In this document: piece after piece, positions 15,313-24,935 of the stretch
Layout: each line of letters begins with the position of its first letter
Numbering within the stretch: the first letter of the stretch is position 1
Assembly: GCF_016919725.2 (NCBI RefSeq)
Contig: NZ_JAJERH010000042.1
Span: 1-34,836, forward strand
DNA: 34,836 nucleotides
Origin: Virgibacillus sp. AGTR
GTDB lineage: Bacteria; Bacillota; Bacilli; Bacillales; Amphibacillaceae
Direction of reading: 5' to 3'
The notes under the pieces: generated by a model
The model's input: the letters and a program-made list of their open reading frames with translations, nothing else
Told to the model about the DNA's origin: nothing
Database searches by the model: none
Program-made: the position numbers and the translations under genes

Positions 15313-16110
15313 ATGGCAATTAACGTTGTAATAGCAGGCCCAAGAGGGAAAATGGGTTCAGAAGCAGTCAAAATGGTAGAAAAGGAAACTGAATTTCGTC
15401 TCGTAGCATGTATTGATCGTAAACATGGAGGAAAAACGTTACAAGAGGTAGTTCCTCATTTTTCCATCGACGTTCCGATATATGAGGATGCTGAGACTTG
15501 CTTTAATGAGAATAATGAGGTAGATGTACTGGTTGATTTGACTGTTCCTGAAGCAGGTTACCAGCACACAAAAATTGCTCTAGCACACCATGTACGTCCT
15601 GTAGTCGGGACGACCGGTTTCTCCGAATTACAAATAGAGGAGCTAAGCTCCATTTCAAATTCTCAAAATGTCGGCTGTTTGATTGCGCCAAACTTTGCAA
15701 TCGGAGCTGTCTTAATGATGAAGTTTGCAAAAATGGCTGCTACATATTTTCCTGACGTGGACATTATTGAGAAGCATCATGATAACAAACTAGATGCTCC
15801 TTCTGGAACAGCCATTAAGACAGCTGAATTAATCCGAGAAACAAGAACAGCTAAAAAGCAAGGGCATCCAAACGAAAAAGAAACATTGCCTGGTGCAAGA
15901 GGCGCTGATATAGATGGGATTAAGATCCATAGTGTACGTTTACCTGGTCTGGTTGCACATCAAGAAGTAATATTCGGAAGCGATGGGCAAACACTTACCA
16001 TAAAACATGACTCTATGGATCGTGCTTCCTTTATGGAAGGAGTTAAACTTGGAATTAACAAGGTAATGGAAGAGCGACGGCTTATATATGGTTTGGAAAA
16101 TATATTATAG
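15313..16110 (+). CDS. dapB: 4-hydroxy-tetrahydrodipicolinate reductase
   Basis: NAD(P)H-dependent step of the diaminopimelate pathway, feeding lysine, peptidoglycan cross-links and, in spore formers, dipicolinate supply. The 265-residue product has the N-terminal nucleotide-binding VVIAGPRGKMGSEAVK (5-20), VGTTGFS (98-104), the catalytic histidine pair and lysine in EKHHDNKLDAPSGTA (153-167, H155, H156, K159) and a closing FMEGVKLGI helix. ATG 15313 is preceded by AAAGGAGAATG. The neighbours ypjD and mgsA are arranged as in B. subtilis. Confidence 0.96.
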   Translation: MAINVVIAGPRGKMGSEAVKMVEKETEFRLVACIDRKHGGKTLQEVVPHFSIDVPIYEDAETCFNENNEVDVLVDLTVPEAGYQHTKIALAHHVRPVVGTTGFSELQIEELSSISNSQNVGCLIAPNFAIGAVLMMKFAKMAATYFPDVDIIEKHHDNKLDAPSGTAIKTAELIRETRTAKKQGHPNEKETLPGARGADIDGIKIHSVRLPGLVAHQEVIFGSDGQTLTIKHDSMDRASFMEGVKLGINKVMEERRLIYGLENIL

Positions 16111-16122
16111 GGTGGGAATTGT

Positions 16123-16551
16123 ATGAAAATGAACATTGCATTAATTGCTCATGATAAAAAGAAGAAAGATATCATTAATTTTAGTATTGCCTATCAGCAT
16201 ACGTTAAAGAAGCATAACTTATATGCAACTGGTACAACAGGAAAGATGGTAGCTGAGGCAACGGGTCTTGATGTGAATTTATTTCAATCAGGACCACTAG
16301 GTGGAGATCAACAAATTGGAGCAATGATAGCAAATGATAAAATGGATATGATCATCTTTCTTAGAGATCCATTAACAGCTCAGCCACATGAGCCTGATGT
16401 TAGTGCCTTGATGCGATTATGCGATGTTTATTACATCCCACTGGCTACTAACATTGCAGCAGCAGAAATCTTTGTCAGGGGCCTTGACAATGGCGATTTC
16501 CAATGGAGGGAGATCGTAAAAGAAAAGAAGGAAAAGGATAATCGCAAATGA
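16123..16551 (+). CDS. mgsA: methylglyoxal synthase
   Basis: Converts dihydroxyacetone phosphate to methylglyoxal and phosphate, a bypass that relieves sugar-phosphate stress. The 142-residue product contains the phosphate-binding ATGTTGK (35-41), the catalytic aspartates in [11 protein letters not shown] (D62) and [14 protein letters not shown] (D82, D92) and the catalytic-site histidine H89. The C-terminal [10 protein letters not shown] tail is a short basic extension. ATG 16123 follows GGGTGGGAATTGT; ATG 16129 is an alternative two codons in. The gene overlaps bshA by four bases (ATGA). In B. subtilis bshB1 lies between these two genes; it is absent here. Confidence 0.95.
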   Translation: MKMNIALIAHDKKKKDIINFSIAYQHTLKKHNLYATGTTGKMVAEATGLDVNLFQSGPLGGDQQIGAMIANDKMDMIIFLRDPLTAQPHEPDVSALMRLCDVYYIPLATNIAAAEIFVRGLDNGDFQWREIVKEKKEKDNRK

Positions 16552-17675
16552 GGAAAATAGGCATTACTTGTTATCCTAGTGTTGGCGGATCAGGTATAAT
16601 CGCTACTGAATTAGGTATGCTTTTAGCAGAAAGAGGGAATGAAGTACATTTTATTACATCAAGCTTGCCATTTCGATTAAATCGAATTAATCCTCGAATA
16701 TATTTTCATGAGGTAGAATTAAATCATTATCCAGTTTTTCAATACCCACCATATGATTTAGCGCTGGCAGCAAAAATGGCAGAGGTTATTAACAGAGAGA
16801 AGCTTGATATCTTACATGTTCATTATGCAATGCCCCACGCCATAAGTGCGCTTTTAGCGAAGGATATCGCAGAACATGATGTGAAGATTGTAACAACACT
16901 ACACGGAACTGATATAACTGTATTAGCAATCGATGATATATTTAAAAACATGATTAAGCATGGAATTGAAAAGTCAGATGCCGTAACCGCGGTTTCACAT
17001 TATTTAGCTGATCATACTGCAGATTTATTACATGTTAATAAAGAAATAGAAGTAATCTATAATTTTGTAAATGAAAAGCAGTATTATCGTAAAGAGATGC
17101 CAATCATCAAGGAGCAGTATGGGATAGCCCCAGAAGAAAAAGTGGTTGTGCATATTTCTAATTTTCGTAAAGTAAAACGGCTTCCAGATGTCATACAAAC
17201 GTTTCAGCTAATCCAAGAAAATATACCAAGCAAACTTCTACTTATTGGTGATGGACCAGAGTATGGTACTGCTTCAGCCTTAGTTGAAGAGCTAGGTTTA
17301 GATGAAAAAGTATTATTTTTAGGGAAACAAAAGAACATTAATGAATTATTATCGATTTGCGATTTAAAGCTGCTGCTTTCTGAAAAGGAAAGCTTTGGAC
17401 TAGTATTACTAGAGGCGATGGCTTGCGGAGTTCCTTGTATCGGGACGAATATCGGTGGAATACCAGAAGTAATACAGCATGGAGAAACTGGCTATATTAC
17501 TGAGCTTGGTGATACAAAACAAGCAGCAACTTATGCGATAAAGATATTATCCAATCAAGAACAACATCAACGGTTCGCTGCGAATGCACTTGAAATGGTT
17601 AATACGCAATTTCATTCTAAAGAAATCGTTGAACATTATGAACGATTATATGATAAAGTATTAGATACTCCGTAG
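16548..17675 (+). CDS. bshA: bacillithiol synthesis glycosyltransferase BshA
   Basis: Transfers N-acetylglucosamine from UDP-GlcNAc to L-malate, the first step of bacillithiol synthesis. This GT4 protein of 375 residues has the glycine-rich N-terminal [40 protein letters not shown], then the C-terminal domain with [23 protein letters not shown] and the nucleotide-sugar motif [23 protein letters not shown]. The start overlaps the mgsA stop, so the two are translationally coupled. The deacetylase BshB and ligase BshC are not in this window. Confidence 0.93.
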   Translation: MRKIGITCYPSVGGSGIIATELGMLLAERGNEVHFITSSLPFRLNRINPRIYFHEVELNHYPVFQYPPYDLALAAKMAEVINREKLDILHVHYAMPHAISALLAKDIAEHDVKIVTTLHGTDITVLAIDDIFKNMIKHGIEKSDAVTAVSHYLADHTADLLHVNKEIEVIYNFVNEKQYYRKEMPIIKEQYGIAPEEKVVVHISNFRKVKRLPDVIQTFQLIQENIPSKLLLIGDGPEYGTASALVEELGLDEKVLFLGKQKNINELLSICDLKLLLSEKESFGLVLLEAMACGVPCIGTNIGGIPEVIQHGETGYITELGDTKQAATYAIKILSNQEQHQRFAANALEMVNTQFHSKEIVEHYERLYDKVLDTP

Positions 17676-17689
17676 AAATGGTGATCGAT

Positions 17690-18892
17690 ATGTATAATGA
17701 ATCTTTCCAAAAAGCAATAAAAGTAATTGAACGAATTGAGGGCTATCATCATCAGGCTTTTTTTGTTGGTGGATGTGTCAGGGACTATTTATTAAATCGA
17801 CCAGTAGGAGATATAGATATTGCAACATCAGCAACACCCGAGTTTTTACAAGAGATCTTTCATAACGTTATACCAGTAGGTATTGAGCATGGAACTGTTA
17901 TTGTCCGCTTTGAAAAAGAATCTTTTGAGGTAACCACATTTCGAGTGGATGGATCGTATTCCGATCAGAGACATCCTGACTCGGTTACATATATCGACAA
18001 AATTGATAAGGATTTAGCAAGAAGGGATTTTACGATAAACGCTTTAGCCATGAGTCGTCATGGCGCCATAATTGATTTATTTCAGGGCAAGCAGGACCTT
18101 GAAAATAGAATTATTCGCACAGTAGGGAATGGAAGAGAGCGATTTATGGAAGATCCGTTACGAATAATTCGGGCATTACGATTTAGTAGTCAGCTTGGCT
18201 TTAAAATTGATGAAACGACACTAAGGCATATGAAACAAGTGAAGCAGCAGATTGGTAATTTAGCGATTGAAAGGATTACCAATGAATTCACGAAATTTTT
18301 TGCAGGAAATTATATTTCGCAAGGTTGCACGTATTTGAGAGATACCGGTGTTTATAAATATCTTCCTGTATTTAAGGATCATGAGCAGCTATTTCATGAC
18401 GTTGCTTCTATTAAGCAACCTCTATATTCGTTTGGTGAGGTAATGGCTGTTTGCCATTTATTAAAGCCATCACTTAACATATCGATGTGGACAAAAGCAT
18501 GGAAATGTTCAAACAAAGTGAAGAACGAAGCAATTCAACTGTCGATGCACATAGATACATGGAAAAAATTAGGGGTATCACCGCTGCTGGTATATCAGCT
18601 TCCTGAATATTTATATGAGTCATTCGTGAGGGTGGCGAGTATAGTCGATCCAACAAGTCCGATTCAACTCACGGATTTATGGGGAATTTACGAAACACTG
18701 CCGATTAAATCAAGAACAGAACTAGCAGTGAACGGAAATGATATCATACGTTTATTTCCTAGTTACAAAAAGGGGCCATGGATTAACGATCTATTAAATA
18801 ACCTTGAAAAACAAATTGTTTTACATGGTTTACCTAATCAATACGAAACGATAAAGGAGTGGATAAAATGGAATCCACCCGAAATAAGTTAA
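17690..18892 (+). CDS. cca: CCA-adding tRNA nucleotidyltransferase
   Basis: Adds or repairs the 3'-CCA end of tRNAs. It is a class II nucleotidyltransferase of 400 residues with GGCVRD (27-32), the catalytic DID (41-43) in GDIDIATSATP, RRDFTINALA (111-120) and EDPLRIIRALRF (about 154-165), followed by the helical body and tail. Start choice: ATG 17690 has GGTGATC (17680-17686) just upstream. The ATG at 17678 and GTG at 17681 overlap that site. The 3' end overlaps birA by 25 bases. The gene order bshA-cca-birA matches B. subtilis. Confidence 0.94.
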   Translation: MYNESFQKAIKVIERIEGYHHQAFFVGGCVRDYLLNRPVGDIDIATSATPEFLQEIFHNVIPVGIEHGTVIVRFEKESFEVTTFRVDGSYSDQRHPDSVTYIDKIDKDLARRDFTINALAMSRHGAIIDLFQGKQDLENRIIRTVGNGRERFMEDPLRIIRALRFSSQLGFKIDETTLRHMKQVKQQIGNLAIERITNEFTKFFAGNYISQGCTYLRDTGVYKYLPVFKDHEQLFHDVASIKQPLYSFGEVMAVCHLLKPSLNISMWTKAWKCSNKVKNEAIQLSMHIDTWKKLGVSPLLVYQLPEYLYESFVRVASIVDPTSPIQLTDLWGIYETLPIKSRTELAVNGNDIIRLFPSYKKGPWINDLLNNLEKQIVLHGLPNQYETIKEWIKWNPPEIS

Positions 18893-19860
18893 TAAAATTA
18901 TTAGCTGAACATACGGAGGATTATATTTCTGGACAGATGCTTTCAGAAAAACTAAATATCTCACGAAGCGCTATCTGGAAACATATGAAGGAACTAGAGC
19001 GAGATGGTTACCAAATAGAAGCAAAATCAAAGGTGGGCTACCGAATTATCGGTTTTCCCGAAAGGATAACTGAAAATACGATACAATGGGGACTTAAGAC
19101 GAAATGGCTTGGAAAAAAAGTAATTCATAGGGAAGTCACGAATTCAACCCAAGTTGTTGCACATCAAGAAGCCAAGGAGAACAAAGGACATGGTACCGTC
19201 GTTATTGCTGATGAGCAAAAAATCGGTAGGGGAAGAATGAGCCGAGCTTGGCATTCCAAAAGAGGCAGCGGCATGTGGTTAAGTATGATTTTACGGCCAG
19301 AGTTACCGCCATATCTTGCTCCGCAATTAACATTATTAACTGCAGTAGCATTAGCTGATACAATAAGTGACATGACAGGTACAGAACCTTTGATCAAATG
19401 GCCCAATGATATATTATTTGCCAATCAAAAGAAATGTGCTGGCATATTGACCGAGATGCAGGCAGAACAAGATAAAATTCAATACGTAGTAATCGGTGTT
19501 GGTCTAAACGTTAATCAGCAATTATCAGATTGGCCAGAAGAAATCCAAGAAAGAGCCACTTCATTACAAATTGAAACGAATCAATCATGGTCTATTCAGT
19601 CAATTATTCAAGAATTTTTATGTACGTTTGAAAAGACGTATGATATGTATATGAAAAAGGGCTTTGTTGAGATAAAGAAAAAATGGGAAGCTTACGGCTT
19701 TAAAATAGGTGAATGGATAACGATTTACACATTACAGGAGAAGAAGAAAGCAATATTTGCAGGGATTGCATCTGATGGGGCGTTATTAATCAGAAATGAG
19801 TCTGGTAAAGTAGAACGCTTGTATTCTGGGGAAATTGATTGGTTTAATAAAAAAGCGTAA
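18868..19860 (+). CDS. birA: biotin-protein ligase / biotin operon repressor
   Basis: Bifunctional protein of 330 residues. Residues 5-60 form a winged helix-turn-helix (SGQMLSEKLNISRSAIWKHMKELE), for biotin-responsive repression. The rest is the ligase that makes biotinyl-AMP and attaches biotin to carboxylases. Ligase landmarks are GRGRMSRAW (120-128), KWPNDI (177-182), KCAGILTE (189-196) and GVGLNVN (210-216). ATG 18868 is eight bases after AAAGGAG (18853-18859), inside the end of cca; an in-frame GTG at 18859 overlaps that site. panBCD, which follow birA in B. subtilis, are absent; dinG with its own promoter comes next. Confidence 0.94.
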   Translation: MESTRNKLIKLLAEHTEDYISGQMLSEKLNISRSAIWKHMKELERDGYQIEAKSKVGYRIIGFPERITENTIQWGLKTKWLGKKVIHREVTNSTQVVAHQEAKENKGHGTVVIADEQKIGRGRMSRAWHSKRGSGMWLSMILRPELPPYLAPQLTLLTAVALADTISDMTGTEPLIKWPNDILFANQKKCAGILTEMQAEQDKIQYVVIGVGLNVNQQLSDWPEEIQERATSLQIETNQSWSIQSIIQEFLCTFEKTYDMYMKKGFVEIKKKWEAYGFKIGEWITIYTLQEKKKAIFAGIASDGALLIRNESGKVERLYSGEIDWFNKKA

Positions 19861-19890
19861 TTTACCGTTAAAAGTGAAGCTCATTTTATA

Positions 19891-19918
19891 TTGACCACAA
19901 ACGAAATCCTGTTATGAT
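19891..19918 (+). promoter_or_regulatory. sigma-A promoter of dinG
   Basis: TTGACC (19891-19896), a 16-base spacer, and TATGAT (19913-19918). It lies in the 111-base gap between birA and dinG. No LexA-type (GAAC-4-GTTC) operator was seen here. Confidence 0.65.
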
Positions 19919-19971
19919 AAATACGATGTAAAACGAATTGATGTACTGGTTGCTAGAAGTGAGGTGAAAAG

Positions 19972-22773
19972 ATGGAAAGATATGTTGTAATTGACTTAGA
20001 AACAACTGGTAACGCTCCAGGTAAAGAGGATAAGATTATCGAAGCGGGTCTTGTAATTATCGAAAATAATACAATCATTGATAGCTATTCCACCTTACTA
20101 AATCCAGGAAAGGAAATTCCATTATTTATTACAAATTTAACAGGAATCTCTGACAAAGATGTAGAGGATGCTCCTTTATTTGAAGAAAGAGCCGATGAAA
20201 TAACACGTTTGTTTGAAGACAGCTATTTAATCGCACACAATGTTCCTTTCGACCTAGGTTTTTTAAATACTGAATTAGAAAACTGTGGTAGGAATAAATT
20301 AACAACCCCGATACTTGATACTGTTGAACTAGCAAGAATCTTATTTCCGAGATCTCCAAGCTTTAAATTAAGCCAGTTGTCTGAATATCTTAAGTTGCAG
20401 CATAATGAGCCACATCGTGCATTATCAGATGCATATGTAACAGCAAAGCTGTTTTTAAGATTAAAGGAGAAATTAGAATCTTTACCTTATGAAACAATAG
20501 AACAGCTGTTGAAAATAGAGAAAACATTAAAATCAGATGTATATCAATTACTTCACTCTAGACAGCAGGCTTTACTTTTTTCTTCTGAGGATATATCTGG
20601 TATAGAAACATATCGGGGACTCGCTTATCGTCAAACGGAACCACAGTCTTACCAAGTTCGCACGCTTGATTTATCGTTTGGTGAGTACTTGGATCATATA
20701 TACGAAGAAAATGGAGCAATGGAAAAGCAAATAAATAACTATGAAAAGCGCGTCGGTCAACGTGAGATGTCAGAAACAATTTTTGATGCCTTTCAGAGTC
20801 ACCAACACGCATTCATAGAGGCAGAGACAGGTACGGGAAAGTCGCTCGCATACCTTATTCCTACAATATATGAAGCAATCAAAGACCAGAAACGGATTGT
20901 CATAAGTACGTTTACTACTCAGCTACAATCACAATTATTAGAAGAAGAATTACCGATGGTAAATAAATTAGTTAATTTCCCATTACATGCGACTTTACTG
21001 AAAGGGAAGTCCCATTACATTAGCTTGGAAAAATTGGAACATGAATTACGTGATTCTCAACAGGACAATTACGATATTGCCTTAACAAAAGCGATAATAC
21101 TTGTGTGGTTGACAGAGACCGTAACAGGGGATATAGATGAAATTCAACTTCCATCCAGTGGCTACCTCTTCTTTCGACGTATATCTGCTGATACGGAAGA
21201 AAATGTTGATCCGACTTCACCTTGGTTTGCTAGATCGTATTATCAGAAGGCGCGTAAAAGAGCTCAGCGTGCAGATATTGTTATTACAAATCATGCTTTA
21301 CTATGCACGGATATGTTTAATGAATATCAGTTACTCCCAAGTTATGATAAAGCAATAATTGATGAGGCACATCATTTGGAGGATACGGCATCAAGACATT
21401 ATGGACTTAAGCTAGATTATATTCACATGCAGTATATGTTGAATCAGTTAGGAAAAACAGAAGATAACAAGCTCCTAACGAATCTAATTAATACGTACCA
21501 AATAAATCATGATCAGCTTCCATTAGAAAAATGGGATTATATTATTGAGGAAGCTAAATATGAAACAGATGATTTATTTCGTCATTTATTTCAATATGTA
21601 GTAGATCAACATAAGTCAAACAAGACTTTAAGTGATATTGGAAGAACACAATATCGATTCTCTCATGAAAAGGAACATCCTGAGAAATGGGATGCCATTA
21701 AGGAAATGGTTAATCGTTTACTATTTTATCTGCGTGATTTAATCCACGGATTAGCTGTTATGGTACATTACTTAGAAAAGAAAGAAGAGATCGAAAGACA
21801 GGATAAAGAGCGTATCCAATTACATACAGAGCAGCTGCAAAGCTATATTGATCGACTTGAAGAGCTTTTCCTTGTCGAAGAAACAAGCGAGCAAGTAAAG
21901 TGGATAGAAATTGAAGCTTATGGAGCAAAGAATGCAGTTTATTTATATAGTGAGCCAACAAATGTTGCCGGTTTACTAGCAAAAGATTTCTTTGCTAGTA
22001 AAGAAAGTATTATTTTAACAAGTGCTACATTGACCATGAATCAATCCTTTCAATTTATTCAGGATAGATTAGGTATTAGTGCTGACAGGTTAATTACAAA
22101 ACAAATTGAATCGCCCTTTTCTTATAAAGATCAAGTTCAATTAATGGTTCCGAACGATTTTCCAGATATCAAATATGGAAATATCGATGAATTTATATAT
22201 GCTACATGTGAATCAATTATTTCATTGGCAGAAATAACAGCAGGAAGGATGCTAGTACTGTTTACTTCTTACGATATGTTAAAGCTGGCTCATGCCCTTT
22301 TGAAGGAAACATTAGACCTAAGTAGTTATGCCTTAATTGCTCAAGGAATCTCAAGTGGTAGCCGAGCCAGATTAAAGAAAAATTTCCAGACCTTTAATCA
22401 AGCCATTCTATTAGGAACAAGTTCCTTCTGGGAGGGTGTGGATATTCCAGGTGAAGATTTATCGTGTTTAATGATCGTGCGATTGCCATTTCAACCCCCA
22501 GATCATCCAGTACACGAAGCTAAATCCGCCTATTTAAAAGAACAAGGAAAAAATCCGTTTATGGAATTTTCTTTACCTAATGCCGTCATTCGATTTAAAC
22601 AGGGGTTCGGCAGATTAATTCGCTCTTCTAGTGATAGAGGAATTGTATTTGTATGTGATGCACGAATGGTTAAGGCGCGCTACGGCAAATATTTTATCGA
22701 CTCTATTCCACCTGTTCCATTATCTGTTGATTCTACTCAGAAGCTCATGGAAAAAGCCAAGAATTGGTTTTAG
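19972..22773 (+). CDS. dinG: DinG-family exonuclease/helicase-like protein
   Basis: A two-part DNA repair protein of 933 residues. Residues 1-165 form a DEDDh 3'-5' exonuclease like DNA polymerase III epsilon: IDLETTG (D8, E10), HNVPFDLGFL (D94) and HRALSDAYVTA (H148, D153). The rest is an XPD-like superfamily 2 helicase: Walker A EAETGTGKS (283-291), DEAHHLED, LTSATLT, GTSSFWEGVDIPG and a terminal QGFGRLIRS. The four cysteines that hold the iron-sulfur cluster in E. coli DinG are missing between Walker A and DEAH, as in Gram-positive relatives. The Staphylococcus homologue acts as a single-strand exonuclease rather than a helicase, so that is likely here. ATG follows GAGGTGA. Confidence 0.93.
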   Translation: MERYVVIDLETTGNAPGKEDKIIEAGLVIIENNTIIDSYSTLLNPGKEIPLFITNLTGISDKDVEDAPLFEERADEITRLFEDSYLIAHNVPFDLGFLNTELENCGRNKLTTPILDTVELARILFPRSPSFKLSQLSEYLKLQHNEPHRALSDAYVTAKLFLRLKEKLESLPYETIEQLLKIEKTLKSDVYQLLHSRQQALLFSSEDISGIETYRGLAYRQTEPQSYQVRTLDLSFGEYLDHIYEENGAMEKQINNYEKRVGQREMSETIFDAFQSHQHAFIEAETGTGKSLAYLIPTIYEAIKDQKRIVISTFTTQLQSQLLEEELPMVNKLVNFPLHATLLKGKSHYISLEKLEHELRDSQQDNYDIALTKAIILVWLTETVTGDIDEIQLPSSGYLFFRRISADTEENVDPTSPWFARSYYQKARKRAQRADIVITNHALLCTDMFNEYQLLPSYDKAIIDEAHHLEDTASRHYGLKLDYIHMQYMLNQLGKTEDNKLLTNLINTYQINHDQLPLEKWDYIIEEAKYETDDLFRHLFQYVVDQHKSNKTLSDIGRTQYRFSHEKEHPEKWDAIKEMVNRLLFYLRDLIHGLAVMVHYLEKKEEIERQDKERIQLHTEQLQSYIDRLEELFLVEETSEQVKWIEIEAYGAKNAVYLYSEPTNVAGLLAKDFFASKESIILTSATLTMNQSFQFIQDRLGISADRLITKQIESPFSYKDQVQLMVPNDFPDIKYGNIDEFIYATCESIISLAEITAGRMLVLFTSYDMLKLAHALLKETLDLSSYALIAQGISSGSRARLKKNFQTFNQAILLGTSSFWEGVDIPGEDLSCLMIVRLPFQPPDHPVHEAKSAYLKEQGKNPFMEFSLPNAVIRFKQGFGRLIRSSSDRGIVFVCDARMVKARYGKYFIDSIPPVPLSVDSTQKLMEKAKNWF

Positions 22774-22814
22774 TGGTGAAGCCATAAAACGTGAAAGGTG
22801 CATGTACAAAAAAG

Positions 22815-22841
22815 ACTGATGCTCGAGGCAAGAGCATCAGT
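22815..22841. terminator. hairpin after dinG
   Basis: ACTGATGCTC (22815-22824) and GAGCATCAGT (22832-22841) form ten perfect pairs with a seven-base loop, 41 bases past the dinG stop. The plus strand lacks a T-run after it (AATAAAG). The minus strand does have one (CTTTTTT). It is probably the dinG terminator, with lower certainty for that reason. Confidence 0.55.
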
Positions 22842-22913
22842 AATAAAGAAGTGGTATGGGTGAGAAAAATTTTGCTAAAAACAATAAAAACAAAACACAA
22901 CTTGCTATAAGCT

Positions 22914-22922
22914 TGTTATACT
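22914..22922 (+). promoter_or_regulatory. extended -10 promoter of ypmA-ypmB-aspB-asnS
   Basis: TGTTATACT: a TG one base before TATACT (22917-22922) makes an extended -10 element, which can act with a poor -35 (AACACA at 22894-22899). The leader to ypmA would be about 105 bases, and nothing in it was recognised as a riboswitch. Confidence 0.45.
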
Positions 22923-23035
22923 ATACGTATGTGTTTGAGTTTATTTTATTTCAGCATATATATAGGTTTCACTTAGCTTGCGAAAGTATGATTAACAATT
23001 TTTTGATAAAAAGGGTATTTTACTGGAGGGATAAG

Positions 23036-23206
23036 ATGGATAATAAAATAGAAACATTATCAACAGTTAAGCTCCAATATTCATCAGATCTTTATAAAAT
23101 AGTTGATAGTTTAAATAGAACATTAAAAGAGCAGGATTTAATGTTCGGTCTAGCATTGGATGATAACGATGAGGATCAGGCAATCTTCACGATTTACCGG
23201 ACCTAA
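23036..23206 (+). CDS. ypmA: DUF4264 protein YpmA
   Basis: A 56-residue soluble protein, the same length as B. subtilis YpmA and very similar in my recollection: STVKLQYSSDLYKIVDSLNR in the first half, then LMFGLALDDNDEDQAIFTIYRT to the end. Its function is unknown. ATG 23036 follows GGAGGG (23025-23030). The frame stays open 60 codons further upstream from an ATG at 22856, but that part is AT-rich, covers the proposed promoter and has no family resemblance. The 3' end overlaps the start of ypmB. Confidence 0.85.
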   Translation: MDNKIETLSTVKLQYSSDLYKIVDSLNRTLKEQDLMFGLALDDNDEDQAIFTIYRT

Positions 23207-23699
23207 ATGGTTAAAATGGAGCTTACTGATTAGCATAATTATCCTAATTTCCTGTTTTATTTATATGATATTTCTATATGTCGATTTAAAAGAAAGTAAA
23301 ACCGCAGGCTATGCTGAAACAGAAAGGCAATTATTAAAGGCGAACGCCCTTACAGAAGTAACAGCCATCAAAACATTCAATGGAGAAAAGGCCTATCATG
23401 TCGTGTTTGGAAAAGATGGTAAGGAAGAAAAAATTATTTTCTATCCGCTTGAAGGAAAAAAGAAAAATTTGACGACGATTAATCAATCGGAAATTATAGC
23501 AGAAGATGCTATAATAGATGATTGGAAACAGCAGTGTAATCAATGTGAATTTGTAAAAATAACACCGGCACTTGTAAATGAAAATGCTCTTTGGGAACTT
23601 ACTTATAAAGATCAATCTGGTCGATATGTGTTGGATTATTTATCGATCTATGATGGGTCTAGGTATGAGCAGTATCGTTTAAAACGAATGTTTAATTAA
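23169..23699 (+). CDS. ypmB: YpmB-like membrane-anchored protein
   Basis: A 176-residue protein with a basic start (MRIRQSSRFTGPKWLKW), one membrane helix (LLISIIILISCFIYMIFLY) and an extracytoplasmic domain with PepSY-like pattern (KAYHVVFGKDGKEEKIIFYPL, ...ALWELTYKDQSGRYVLDYLSIYDG). It corresponds to B. subtilis YpmB, of unknown function, in the same place between ypmA and aspB. It has two in-frame ATGs, 23160 and 23169, both inside the end of ypmA. I prefer 23169, which has GGATGAT upstream; no start lies after the ypmA stop. The overlap with ypmA is 38 bases. Confidence 0.78.
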   Translation: MRIRQSSRFTGPKWLKWSLLISIIILISCFIYMIFLYVDLKESKTAGYAETERQLLKANALTEVTAIKTFNGEKAYHVVFGKDGKEEKIIFYPLEGKKKNLTTINQSEIIAEDAIIDDWKQQCNQCEFVKITPALVNENALWELTYKDQSGRYVLDYLSIYDGSRYEQYRLKRMFN

Positions 23700-23729
23700 A
23701 AGGAATGCTAACATAGAAAGGTGATATTA

Positions 23730-24914
23730 GTGGAACTAGCAAATCGAGTAAAAACCTTAACTCCATCCTCAACCTTAGCAATAACAGCAAAAGCCAAAGA
23801 ATTAAAAAAGCAAGGTCATGATGTCATTGCTCTAGGAGCGGGTGAGCCTGATTTTAATACACCAGAATTCATTTTAAATGCTGCACAAAACGCAATGCGT
23901 GAAGGAATGACTAAATATACGCCATCGGGTGGAATAGTGGAGCTAAAACAAGCGATCGTATCTAAATTTAAAGCAGATAATCACCTGGATTATTCGACCG
24001 ATCAAATTATTGTCACAACAGGTGCAAAACACGCACTTTATACATTATTTCAAGTATTGCTAAATGAAGGGGACGAAGTAATAATACCTGCCCCATACTG
24101 GGTTAGCTATCCAGAACAGGTTAAGTTAGCAGGTGGCAGTCCGGTATTTTTGACAGCAAGTGAAGAAAACGGATTTAAATTGACACCAGCACAACTTGAA
24201 AATGCGATAACTGATAAAACGAAAGCTGTAATTATAAACTCACCTAGTAATCCAACAGGTATGATGTATACAGAGGAAGAACTTAAGCAAATAGGAGAAG
24301 TTTGTTTAAGGCATGATATACTTATCGTTTCAGATGAAATTTATGAGAAGCTGATTTACTCAGGGGATCCACATATTTCAATTGCTCAACTTTCTAGCGA
24401 TTTGCAGGAACAGACTGTTGTTATAAATGGGGTATCCAAGTCACATGCTATGACGGGCTGGAGAATTGGATATGCAGCTGGACCCATTGCTATCATAAAG
24501 GCAATGACAAGTTTAGCTTCACACTCAACATCAAATCCTACATCTATTGCGCAATATGCAGCTCTTGCAGCATATCAGATGGACGGGGAACCTGTCGAAG
24601 GGATGAAGCAGGTATTTGCCGAACGCCTAGAAAAACTCTATGAACTCTTACTTGAAATACCAGGTGTTACCTGTATTAAACCGAAGGGAGCCTTCTATCT
24701 GTTTCCAAATGTAGAAGAAGCATCAAGAAATAATGGATTTGCTTCTGTGGATGAATGGGTAAGTGCTTTGTTAGAAGAGGGAAAAGTTGCACTTGTACCA
24801 GGCTCTGGGTTCGGCTCACCAAATAATGTGCGTCTATCCTATGCCACATCAATGGAAGCTTTAATAGAGGCAGCTACACGAATAAAACGATTTGTATTAA
24901 AGCACCAATCTTAA
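23730..24914 (+). CDS. aspB: aspartate aminotransferase
   Basis: PLP enzyme that interconverts aspartate/2-oxoglutarate and oxaloacetate/glutamate. The 394-residue class I aminotransferase (subgroup I-gamma, as B. subtilis AspB) has GAGEPDFNTP (36-45), APYWVSYPEQVKLAGG, INSPSNPTG (169-177), SDEIYEKL (201-208) and the PLP lysine K237 in NGVSKSHAMTGWRIGY. GTG 23730 is chosen because AAAGGTGAT (about 23717-23725) is correctly placed for it; a GTG at 23721 overlaps the site. It lies 21 bases before asnS and probably shares a transcript: aspartate made here is the substrate for asparagine synthesis, although AsnS itself charges tRNA. Confidence 0.93.
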   Translation: MELANRVKTLTPSSTLAITAKAKELKKQGHDVIALGAGEPDFNTPEFILNAAQNAMREGMTKYTPSGGIVELKQAIVSKFKADNHLDYSTDQIIVTTGAKHALYTLFQVLLNEGDEVIIPAPYWVSYPEQVKLAGGSPVFLTASEENGFKLTPAQLENAITDKTKAVIINSPSNPTGMMYTEEELKQIGEVCLRHDILIVSDEIYEKLIYSGDPHISIAQLSSDLQEQTVVINGVSKSHAMTGWRIGYAAGPIAIIKAMTSLASHSTSNPTSIAQYAALAAYQMDGEPVEGMKQVFAERLEKLYELLLEIPGVTCIKPKGAFYLFPNVEEASRNNGFASVDEWVSALLEEGKVALVPGSGFGSPNNVRLSYATSMEALIEAATRIKRFVLKHQS

Positions 24915-24935
24915 TCGTATCAGGAGGTAATTTTT

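Noticed and set aside
19861-19971. LexA operator in front of dinG
   Set aside because: No GAAC-N4-GTTC-like site was seen, so damage-inducible control is not supported by the sequence.
22856-23035. 60-residue N-terminal extension of YpmA
   Set aside because: AT-rich, lacks a good ribosome site, covers the probable promoter, and would make the protein twice the family's fixed length of 56.
24915-24935. T-box leader before asnS
   Set aside because: Only 21 bases separate aspB and asnS, too short for a T-box; none is visible before ypmA either.
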